In this document: one piece after another, positions 34,160-43,012 of the stretch | Numbering within the stretch: the first letter of the stretch is position 1 | How the letters are laid out: every line of letters starts with the position of its first letter | Source of the DNA: Pyrenophora tritici-repentis | Lineage: Eukaryota > Ascomycota > Dothideomycetes > Pleosporales > Pleosporaceae | Reading direction: 5' to 3' | DNA length: 64,000 nt | Assembly (NCBI RefSeq): GCF_003171515.1 | Contig: NC_089398.1 | Location: forward strand, 1,674,001-1,738,000 | Position numbers and translations under genes: made by a program | The notes under the pieces: generated by a model | What the model was told of the DNA's origin: nothing | What the model saw: only the letters and a program-made list of their open reading frames with translations | The model's database searches: none

Positions 34160-34351
34160 TGTTGGTTGGCTTTGCACTAAGTGCGTAAAGGGAAATAACG
34201 ATAACTAGGAATGCATTCTGTTCGGTGGTTCTAATTGATATCTACGAACATAGGTGCTACGAAGGTATACCTAAGCTCTTGCGCAAGGTGGGCCGAAGTC
34301 GGGCCGAAGTGTCCAGCAGCCGACGTCTCTACCGATACTCACGATCCGACA
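34160..34351 (-). repeat. Solo LTR, family L5 (192 bp)
   Basis: On the minus strand it starts TGTCGGATCGTGAGTATCGG and ends AGCCAACCAACA. Exact direct repeats gatag lie at 34155-34159 and 34352-34356. Contains the imperfect direct repeat gggccgaagtc/gggccgaagtg. Second copy at 41951. Confidence 0.88.
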
Positions 34352-34356
34352 GATAG

Positions 34357-35134
34357 ACTATATTAGGCTCTAGCTAATCTTTCTAAAGTCTCCTACTAGT
34401 CCTTTATATAGGCGCACTTAATTTAACATCTAGATCCCCTATTAGCGCAGTCGCCCTTAAGAAAGATTCTACTAATACGCGTAGTCGTCTACAACGTCTC
34501 GTGCCTTAAGTAACTAATTATTCTGAAGTAGTTATTCCCTCTTAATTATCTACGTTCGTAGACACTAGTTGCGTAGGAGATTTATTAAGTTACGTTAGGC
34601 GCTCTAGCCCTTCGCTACGTAATTGAGTAATAACTAAATTACCTATATCTAGATCTCTAATTCTATTAGGTTAATGTATTCCTTATTAAACACTAGATAG
34701 GAAACGCTAATTAGTGTCTATTCTAGAGCTATATAGCTTAGGTATCTACTTTAAAGTTATAAGTATATCCTAGATTCTAACCTATATTAAATTCTTAAAT
34801 AATTACTAGCTAGTAAATTACGTTGCTTAGTTTTTACTTACCCTTATTCTTAATTATCTAGCTAGCTAGCCTCTAGTTTAGGTCCTTTAGGTAGCTTACC
34901 CCTAAGATTACTCTTAGCAGTTAGATCTATCGTCTAGATTACCTAATCTCTAAGAAATAGGATATTAATATCTACTCTTAGATTATATAATCCTCTAATT
35001 TTAAGTATATCTATAAGTTTAATTACTTATTCCTTTAGTATCTTATCCTTATTCTTCCCTATATAGAAACGAGTCTCGTTAAAGAATATATTGCGAGAAG
35101 TAATTACTTAATTAGTAATAAGAATCTATATCTA
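34357..35134. other. RIP-ruined retroelement interior
   Basis: TA-rich tract with coding echoes on the plus strand but no clean motif. It is interrupted by the hAT insertion at 35135 and may continue at 40977. Confidence 0.4.
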
Positions 35135-35149
35135 CGCTGGCAAATGGGT

Positions 35150-35290
35150 TGGGTATACCCAGTCTTGGGTTGGGGTTGGGTTGGGGTCGCACAGACCATG
35201 GGTTAGGGTTGGGTTGGGGTCGCACAGACCATGGGTTAGGGCTGGGCTGGGGTCGCACAGACCAAGTGGTAGGGTTGGGGTTGGGTTATA
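35150..35290. repeat. Left subterminal repeats of the hAT element
   Basis: Three tandem units of about 45 bp, each containing gggttggggtcgcacagacc after telomere-like gggttagggttgggtt. The mirrored sequence lies near the right end. Position and symmetry suggest transposase-binding subterminal repeats. Confidence 0.8.
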
Positions 35291-35384
35291 TTTTTTGGGT
35301 ACTTTAACGGAACAACACTTAATTAAGATAATGTGTACACGTTGATGATATAGTAGATACATAAAACGAGATATATTAACACAG

Positions 35385-38031
35385 CTAATTATCACGGTAG
35401 CGCTGAGGACGCTGGCGCTTTCGAGGTGGCAATTGACGCTCCTCCTGGACCTCTTCCTCCGACTCTTCTTCTGTAGTCTGGTTCTCCTCATCTATATCGA
35501 AGGTATGCTCTAACGAGGCTGGAAGCTCAAAAAGATCATTAACCTCGTCAATTGGCTCTCCATCCTCCCCTAATTGAGCAACTAGGTAGTCTAGACCCTG
35601 TTCTTCCTCTTGAGATATTGTATCCTTAAGAACCATTATCTGCTGTATTGTCCGGGCAGATAGTCGGTGCCTCCGACTACCAATAACATCCTTAGCAACA
35701 TTGAAAACTCTTTCAACCCCAACCTGAGCAATTGGTATTGCTAGTATATCCTTCGCCACTTGGGATAGTCGTGGGTAGGTAGGCTCGTTCGTCTTCCACC
35801 ACTCTAGAATATCGAAAGAGTCATCTGTCATTACACAGGCAGTACTAAGGTAGGACTCTCCTTCTTGGCGGGTTGGGCCAGTTGTCTTGTCTGATTCTAC
35901 TAGTGAAGAGTTCTGGGAAGAAAAGCTGTTTAACGCTGATGTAGGGGGAGGAGCTGGCTTTCTGAACCACTCATTCCCAAGTGACCTCCTTTTGACTATG
36001 CTAGAGCCTGGGGTTGAACCTCTCCCGTCCGTATTATCATAACGATCAAGGTAAGCAAGAAATTGGCCTCGGTAGAGATGCTTGTACTGTGGCTCCCATG
36101 AATCGTCCTATAAGCGTAATTAGAGCGTGACTGTGATAAATAGCTGTGATAATCATACTTCATATGCTGTAAGCTTCTGCGTTGGATCAAGGATAGTGGC
36201 ACAATTAAACAAGAACCCACGTTCTGCGTCTGTCTTCGAATAGTACTTGCTCAGTTTTAGACGACCCCTGTCAGCTGCAGCTCGTACTACGTCTAGCCAT
36301 TCCCTATCATCTTGATTTTCTTCATCCTCATCTAGGTCCTCTGACATTTTGTCCAAGAAATCAAACAGTCGATTGTACATTAACCAAATATACTGAATCT
36401 GGGGCTTCTCGTTCTGGCTGAGGAAGCTAGTTGCTGTTTTAAACCGTTTAAGCATCTCAGTAACGAGTTCGAGATGATGCCACTCAGTCGAAGATAAGCG
36501 GAGGCGTTTAAGATCCCGGAAATCAATCTCAGCCATTTGATTGTTGTCTAGAGAGCTATCCAGGTGACTACCTGGCCTTAGCAAGATTTCTTGTTTAAGC
36601 CATTCATCAATATATTTTTGGATTTTGAGCGCGCGCTCTAACATGTCGTATGTTGAGTTCCATCGGGTTTTCACGTCGCGGATAACAGATAATCGCCCCT
36701 TTGGCGGTAGATGTTGTTGTACCGCAATAAACCGCTCAAAGCGTTGAGGTGATACGTCAATAGCGATACAAATCGCCCTTATCTAGTCTATTATTAGTAT
36801 GTGATAAATGAATGTGTTAAAAGCGAAATACCTTGCGAAGGGAATTTGGGACTGAAATATGCGTCTCAATGTCCTGTATATGACGTCTCTGTAGGGTATC
36901 CCTTGCTCCTAACTCTGTAGTTGCTGCTAGCCGAAGGTGTTGGATAATATCCTGGACAACGAGGTTGATAATATGGGCAAGGCAAGGGATAGTGTTTTCT
37001 CTGGCACTCCACTGAATGTCGACTTCTTGGAGTTTAGACTGGAGAGTGCGAGCAAGTACGCTATTGTTACTAGCGTTATCACAAGTAATAGCTAGAAGCT
37101 GGGTTTTGGTCTTTGTATCCAGAAGAATATGCAGTACCTCGTCTGCCATAGAAGTACCGGTGTGCCTGCCGCGCATAGGGAGAAAGTCAAGTAGCTTTTC
37201 CTGAAGTTTCCAGTCTTTGTTAATGTAGTAACCCTTTACCGCAAGAAAGCAGAGGTGATTAGCTGCAGACCAGGCATCTAAGGCGATTGAGATCTTTGTT
37301 GATTTTCCAAGATCTCGAAGGATAGACCTTTTTGCTTCCTCATGTTGACTCTTGAATATCGTCTTGAATTTACAACGACTAATTATCACAGTATCTGGTC
37401 GAAGGAACCGAAGAAATCGATGGAAAGATGGTCGTTCAACTGTTCGGAATGACCAGTTGCTGTCGATTACTACCCGTACAAGCTCCTTTTCAAAGGTAGT
37501 AGTAGTGTAAGCTGGTATTGATGAAGTACTGTTTCTTTGTTGACGTTGGGATAGAGTAGAGGCCGATAAGTCTGCCTCATTATGAATAGGAGTAAGGACA
37601 TTTCGACAGCTTTTTGTTTTAAGATGAGTAATAAGGTGCTTTGTCCCAATACCACCTAGATTTGGATGCTGGAGTGCAAGACTACAGTTGTAGCAGAACA
37701 CGTAGGGGTGGCCAGTTCGAAGCTCAGCAGCTTCTCCAAATCGTAACCATACTGTGCCATAGCGAGTAGGAGAGTTCCATCGTGGGTTATCATTTTTAGG
37801 GTTTATACCCCAGCTAGTATTACTCCACGACGCTGTCCATGTCCCTAAGATCTCACTTACACTATAATCTTGCAGAAAACGATTATTTGGATATTTCACT
37901 AATCCAATCGTTCTCCTGTCACCCCCCTTTGTAACCTGTGGAGAATTGATTTTTAAACAGTTGAGGTCCTCCGGAAATTCAATATTAGTAGGATTAGGCA
38001 TAAGCTCAATAGACTGTGCAGCTATGTCCAT
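35385..38031 (-). CDS. hAT transposase (BED finger, RNase H-like core, dimerisation domain)
   Basis: Three exons, 36832-38031, 36159-36782 and 35385-36107, join in phase 0 to 848 aa. Introns are 49 nt (36783-36831) and 51 nt (36108-36158), both with ACTAAT/TCTAAT branch sites and the TTATCACA motif. A BED-like zinc finger lies near residues 105-150 (CYNC...KHLITH). The RNase H-like core shows SIALDAWS (first Asp) and LLAITCDNASNN (second Asp). The C-terminus has the hAT dimerisation block VERVFNVAKDVIGSRRHRLS and an acidic tail. It moves the element by cut and paste in the nucleus. All key blocks are present and no stop or frameshift was found, so it may be active. The start chosen is the ATG at 38031 (MDIAAQSIEL). 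Confidence 0.88.
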
Positions 38032-38380
38032 CGCTTCTAGAAAGTAGTAGAATAAGGCATTAATAGTAGTAGCACACAATAGGAAAAAGTTGAGAAGTTT
38101 AAGTTTGGATGTAGGACTCAAGGCTTCTCACGCTCCTCTCAGCTTTGCTTGCGCTATGACGCCTGTAATTTAACTTGAAACCTTGGCATATTACTAGCGG
38201 AATAACATTTTTAATGCCTCATAGTAAACACATAGATCGTCAGGAGTGCACGGATATTAATCTGCATAAATGACAGATCACAATCTTAAGTTAAGATTAT
38301 ATGGCGCAATAATCCGTGTTAATTAGTTGTGATAACTGCTTACTATCCCTCAATGCTTGAAAGTGTCTTAGCCTAAAACT
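38032..38380. other. Promoter region of the hAT transposase gene
   Basis: About 350 bases between the transposase start and the stop of the acidic-protein gene. Contains one TTATCACA-type motif (gttgtgataa at 38330). No gene. Confidence 0.5.
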
Positions 38381-39583
38381 CTAATTATCAGACTCAGAAG
38401 CGGCATCAGAATCCGGAAACCCCTCAAACTCAGAGTCCTCAGATTCCTCAGACTCCTCAAGCGCTGCCTGCTTCTGTACAGCAGCCCACTGGTCGTCATC
38501 CTCGTACTCGTCTTCAAGTGAATTGAAATGCTCCTCAAGATCAGAGTCATAGTCAACCTCTTCTTCACACTCATCGCTATCGTCACCTTTAACGTACGGC
38601 TTATCAGCCTCCAGCTCAATATCAGCGTCACCAAGTAAGTCGAGAATGCTAGGTGGCTCCCGTTGCCTTATTATATTAGTATCTCTGTGATAAAAGGATG
38701 TGATAAACTTACTGCCAGTCATTATCAGTTACGACTTTCATCTCATCAGGTGTAAGTTCCTCCACGAACTTCTCAAACTCTCTCTTAGCCTCCTTGCTCT
38801 CAAAGTCGTTGTTGTTAAGCTTTGCTAATCCTTCTTGATAGGTCTTTCGAAGAATCTTTTGCAAAACACCACCTGAGCCGTAAATTCTTGCTATTCCTCT
38901 ACCACTAATGTCATGGGTGGGCTTGTCATCTTTGCTAAGCACTTTCGCAATCGTGATCTCGTGTTTTCTCATATCCACCTGCTTAGTGATCGCATCCCAT
39001 TTACGATGCACATGAGTTAGGTTTGTCTCTAGCCATTCAGCTATAGTCTATTAGCAGATGTCTATGATAAACAGCTGTGATAACTTACCAGACTTTTTCT
39101 GGGTAAACCGCTTCTCTGAAAGTATATCCCACTCTTTCTCTAGCAGCTTAGCCTGTCTAGCACTATTTGCTAATTTATACTTAGGCTGTTGCAAAAGCGA
39201 TTTCTTCAGTTGGTACTTCGCGGAGCGGTCGGCTGTTCTAACGCTTTCAAGTACCTTCTCCTCTTTATCGAAAAGAGCTTTGCGTTCACGTTGAGCAATA
39301 GCACGGGCGCTACCACTCAGAGAGCCAGTATAGGGGACGCTCAAATTGATAGGTCGGCCTTTTCGTAAACCCCACTACCTCTTTGATCTAAGATACCGTC
39401 AATCTCGTCAGCTTCACACGCAAATCCCTGCTTATATTAGCATAAGCTGTGATAAATGGCTGTGATTATTACATCGGTAAGCTGCTCCCACTCATCTTGT
39501 TCGAACCCAGGCGGAGGTTCAAGTTTGATGGCTGGAACTAGGCCTTCAGGTACGTCGCCGACTTGCTCTTTCGCGACAGGCAT
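38381..39583 (-). CDS. hAT cargo gene: protein with a strongly acidic C-terminal tail
   Basis: Four exons on the minus strand starting at ATG 39583: 39473-39583, exon 2 ending at 39089, 38713-39040 and 38381-38666. Introns 39041-39088 and 38667-38712 are canonical and each holds two TTATCACA motifs. For intron 1 there are two options. A 42-45-nt intron with a good GCTAAT branch site leaves a one-base frameshift at GGGG (about 39370). A 98-nt intron ending at 39375 keeps the frame intact. The product is about 330-350 aa: an N-terminal linker, a basic Lys/Gln-rich helical region (KALFDKEEKVLESV, AKYQLKKSLL), a middle domain (KWDAITKQVDMRKHEITIAK) and a tail of about 100 residues dominated by Asp/Glu. 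Acidic tails are common in histone chaperones, and the gene is divergent to the H3 variant, but I recognise no family. Confidence 0.6.
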
Positions 39584-40093
39584 GGCGGGGACTGTGATAA
39601 TGCGCTGTTGTAAATGGGGTGTTTTCAATGTAGTAAAGAGAGTTATTAGGTGTTGGGAGTTACTGGGCGTCAGGGGCTGGAGAAATGGGTAGACAGCATT
39701 ATGCTCACCTAGAAATGGTCCGTGCGCTGCTGCCTGCGCTAGCGCGAAAACGCGGAAATTACCCAAAATGACCAACACATCGATGATTCCTTCATTTTTG
39801 GGCTGCACGCATGCGCGAGCTCGGCGTTTATCACAGCAGTTTAACACGTTTGTATGATATGCTCGCTACTGATTTTGCAACAGAAATGGTTGTATGCGAT
39901 CGTGAAACAGCAAATTACGTCATGCAGTCCGTGCGCTGCTGCCTTTACTAGTGCGAAAATCGGGAAATTGCCGTCGCCCAAACTTTCCAGCTACCTAACT
40001 CTTTCAGCCTACTACTTTCTTAATTGTCGACCACATTTATCACAGTAATTAATCACATACGTCGCCTACGTTCATCATCTACTCTACTACGCA
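39584..40093. promoter_or_regulatory. Bidirectional promoter between the two hAT cargo genes
   Basis: 510 bp separate the start codons of the divergent acidic-protein and histone genes. A ~45-bp block is directly repeated at 39718 and 39927, sharing GTCCGTGCGCTGCTGCCT then GCGAAAA and GGAAATT. The first copy contains GCGCGAAAACGCG, whose complement holds TTTTCGCGC, an E2F/MBF-type S-phase site. Single TTATCACAG motifs occur near 39589, 39828 and 40037. Expression control in S phase is inference. Confidence 0.55.
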
Positions 40094-40666
40094 ATGGCAA
40101 GGACAAAACCACGGCCTAAGGTCACCGGTAAAGCCGGCCGGGGTGGTCCTGATGGCAAGACAGTTACTGGCGGCAAGCCGGCTCAGAAGGCCCTTGCTAG
40201 TAAGGCTAGACGTCAAGTAGCAGGAAAGTCTACGCGAAAGGCACCTGTAGCTGTTAAGAAGAAGCGCAAGTTTAAGGCCGGCAGTAGGTTATCACAGTCG
40301 TTTATCACAGCTATTTTCTAATTTAGCTTAGCTGTCGCATTACGGGAAATCAAGAGATACCAGAGAGGTTTTGAACTACTCTTGCGAAAACTCCCCTTTT
40401 CCCGCGTAGTGCGCGAATTTGCACAGGTGCACAAGGCCGATATCCGCTTTCAACGATCTGCAATCGAAGCTCTTCAGGAAGCTACAGAAGCTTTCTTAGT
40501 TGGTTATTTTGAGGGTATAGTCTATCTACCCTATACTATTTTTCATTTAATAACTTTTATAGACTGCAACATCAATGCTATTCACGCAAAGAGGGTTACT
40601 ATTCAAGAGAAGGATTCTCAATTGGCTAGGCGCTACTTTGCGCGCGAGTTACTAGCTTTTCTCTAG
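40094..40666 (+). CDS. Histone H3 variant carried by the hAT element
   Basis: Exons 40094-40283, 40332-40514 and 40563-40666 splice with 48-nt introns (GTAGGT...TTAG and GTATAG...ATAG) in matching phases to 158 aa; canonical H3 is about 135. The tail begins MARTK like H3, then diverges and is ~20 residues longer. The histone fold is clear: [63 protein letters not shown] and QLARR. Loop 1 has normal H3 length with RFQ, so it is H3-like rather than a typical CENP-A. Against H3, positions K4, K14, K36 and K79 are Lys, K9 is Thr, K27 is Gln and K56 is Arg. The C-terminus is extended ([10 protein letters not shown]). Intron 1 carries two TTATCACAG motifs. The frame is intact. Confidence 0.9.
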
Positions 40667-40834
40667 ATTATAAGATATATCTAGATACACGTGCTTAAAT
40701 GCTAGCTGGCGAAGCCTCTGTATATTATAAATGAAACTAGTTAATGCTACACTGTGTTAATCTACTGTGATACTATATAAACTTTTCTTTTATTGAAATC
40801 TATATTATACATCTTGCAATTTTTTTACTATAAC

Positions 40835-40960
40835 CCAACCCTAACCCATGGTCCGTGCGACCCCAACCCAACCCCAACCCAACCCTAAGCTTGGCGCTGA
40901 CAAATGGGTTGGGGTTGGGTTGGGGTCGCAAAATTTCTAACCCAACCCCAACCACACCCC
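40835..40960. repeat. Right subterminal repeats of the hAT element
   Basis: CCCAACCCTAACCCATGGTC followed by CCAACCCCAACCC arrays, the complement of the left subterminal array, with a second short direct-orientation GGGTTGGGG block around 40906-40928. Confidence 0.8.
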
Positions 40961-40976
40961 GACCCATTTGCCAGCG

Positions 40977-41945
40977 TATCTATATCCTATAGAGATTAGA
41001 CGCTTAATAGCTAGCTAAATAGTTCATATAACCCTTTAGATTAACTTTAAATCTATAAAAAATCTCGCCCTACTATATGGTCTTAATCTAAGAGATATAC
41101 GCGGTAGCTATAGGCGTAGATCTAACTCTAATCTAGTTATAGATCCGTAGTGCAGTGTCTAATCTACGTAGGCTCATACTATTTAAAGTACTACCTAAAC
41201 TAGCTCTTAAGGATTTTATTAGGAGATTAGTACTAATAGACTATACTAGGGCTTCTCGCGTATAGGTAAGCTGCTATATCTATAATCTTAGGCTAGAACT
41301 TCTTAGGGAAGTTTACACTAAGGCGTATTTTAATTAACTTTATAATTAGCTCTTAGCCTACTTACTTTACTAAGCTATTTAGCTTATATATATATAGTAG
41401 AGGACTAAGAATTTTAATCTATTTCTCTTTAGTCTATTCCTTGTATCTTAATCGCCCTGTCTAAGGCAAGGTAGTAGTATTATTATCTTAATAGATTTCT
41501 ATAATCTATAAGTTATACTTCTATTTTACCTAAGCTTTAAAGGTTATAATTACCTATATAATCTCTAATAGAGTGTTCCTATAGATATTATAATTGAAGA
41601 TTTTACCTAAAAAATCTTCTTTTATAATTAGAGTAAACTACTTATTTAATCGTCTTTTTAGAAAATCAAACAGATCCTACAAGACTTGATAGAATAGTTA
41701 GGGGGATCGTTTTCTTAGTCTCTAAGAGATCACCTATGTAGCATAAGTAGTAGTATAATACTTACACTCTAGCTATTAGGTGCCTTTAATCCTAACGTTC
41801 TACGTAGCTTAGGCGAGTGCCTAGAAAGCCTTCCAACTTAGGTAGCCTAATCTTTAATACTATAAGAACTTATTATCTGAGTAAAGTTTTAGCTAAGCTA
41901 ATTGTCTTATACTATTTAATCATAGTAGTATAGAAGAATAGCAGA
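40977..41945. other. RIP-ruined tract right of the hAT element
   Basis: TA-rich DNA with stops in all frames, probably the continuation of the tract at 34357-35134. No readable motif. Confidence 0.4.
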
Positions 41946-41950
41946 ATAGC

Positions 41951-42138
41951 TGTCAGATCGTGAGTATCGGTAGAGACATTGGCTGCTGGACACTTCGGCC
42001 CGACTTCGGCCCACCTTGCGCAGAGCTTAGGTATACCTTCGTAGCAGCTATGTTCGTAATCAAGAACCATCACCGAACAGAATGCATTCCTAGTTATCGT
42101 TATTTCCTTTCAGCACTAGTGCTATAGACCTTCCAACA
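41951..42138 (+). repeat. Solo LTR, family L5 (188 bp)
   Basis: Starts TGTCAGATCGTGAGTATCGG and ends CCTTCCAACA. Exact direct repeats atagc lie at 41946-41950 and 42139-42143. Opposite orientation to the L5 copy at 34160. Confidence 0.88.
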
Positions 42139-42143
42139 ATAGC

Positions 42144-42813
42144 TTATATTTAATAAAGACTAGATTATAGTTAACGTAGAGCTTTTTAAGAATAATACTA
42201 TACTCTATATTCTTAGAATAGACAGTCTAATTAAAGCTAGTGTACTAATATCTAACCTTCCTAAGTAAGGCTTTAGAAAAAATGTTAATATAAAATCCTT
42301 TAATAACTATTACGTTCTTAAGTAATAGGTCTTCTAGACTATCTAGTCTATTAAAGAAATCTTTAAACAGTTGATTACCTACCCCCAAGACTAGTAAAGA
42401 TTAAGTACTAGCCTTAACTATTAGGTAGTCTAAGCATTTCTTATAAGTTCCTAAGACTAATAGGTCCTAATTATTAGTAAAATAGAGCGCGCTACCGCTG
42501 TCGGAGATCGTGCTATAAGAAAATAGGTAACTACTATAGTTAAGGTTAAAGATAGTATTACTTAGATCTCCTAAAGTGCGAGGATTAATATTATAAGCTA
42601 CGATAGTGTTTATAGTCTTAGACTTTTTAAATATTTACTAAGTAGAATTAATTTTCTATTTAGCTTATTTTAGCCATGTAAGAAGCGTTAAAAACTTAGA
42701 ACTATAAAGCCTTTAGTTAATTATCCTAGTATCTAAATTAGATAAATAGATCAAAGTAGGTCCTAGATTAGATTTTCTAGTAATTACCTATTAAAGCTTA
42801 TAGTATTTAATAG
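42144..42813. other. RIP-ruined tract
   Basis: TA-rich with no readable gene. The last ~45 bases (ctagtaattacct...ggctct) loosely match the pogo transposase sequence just left of the insertion point at 42819. Confidence 0.4.
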
Positions 42814-42818
42814 GCTCT

Positions 42819-43012
42819 TGTCGCGGAAATGGACTTGATGTTGGACGTCGGATGATCACGTGATCGGATCGGGTCTTTGAGACTCCGGATCCGTGCCAAG
42901 GGACTGATCCATCATGTACAAATACCGGACCAGCCGTCTGATCTTTCTGATCCTTAGAGCAATCAATGATCCCACTCTTGAACGAATCTGATCGGTGTCA
43001 TCCCAACTATCA
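42819..43012 (+). repeat. L4 LTR, copy B (194 bp)
   Basis: Least mutated L4 copy: TGTCGCGGAAATGG...CATCCCAACTATCA. It keeps CpA where copies A and C have TpA. Confidence 0.85.

Larger units (their letters stand above)
35135..40976 (-). mobile_element. hAT transposon carrying a histone H3 variant and a second cargo gene
   Basis: Terminal inverted repeats CGCTGGCAAATGGGT at 35135 and their complement ending at 40976 abut a 6-bp direct repeat tatcta on each side (35129-35134, 40977-40982). An 8-bp hAT duplication is not exact here because the target is a run of tatcta-like units. Both ends carry GGTTGGG-type subterminal repeats. Contents: hAT transposase (minus, 35385-38031), an acidic-tailed protein (minus, 38381-39583) and histone H3-like (plus, 40094-40666). 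Coding regions are open and CpA-normal although flanking DNA is strongly RIP-mutated, so the insertion is younger or escaped RIP. Confidence 0.85.

Noticed and set aside
35150..35290. Possible internal telomere or chromosome end
   Set aside because: The GGGTTAGGG/GGGTTGGGG units are mixed with unique sequence, lie exactly inside the hAT TIRs and are mirrored at the other end, so they are subterminal transposon repeats.
35132..35491. Minus-strand open frame with a repeated peptide (GLCDPNPTLTHGLCDPNP)
   Set aside because: It is the translation of the hAT subterminal repeats continuing antisense-frame into the transposase 3' end; no start context or conservation argument.
40094..40666. H3 variant as a CENP-A (centromeric H3)
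   Set aside because: Loop 1 has canonical H3 length and RFQ, and the tail starts ARTK; typical CENP-A features are absent. A weak possibility remains because the tail is divergent.
33840..43012. L4 LTR copies A and B as the two LTRs of one 9.2-kb element
   Set aside because: Flanks of A (ataat) and B (tagta) do not match, whereas B and the inverted copy C share gctct on their outer sides; the B-C pairing is better supported.
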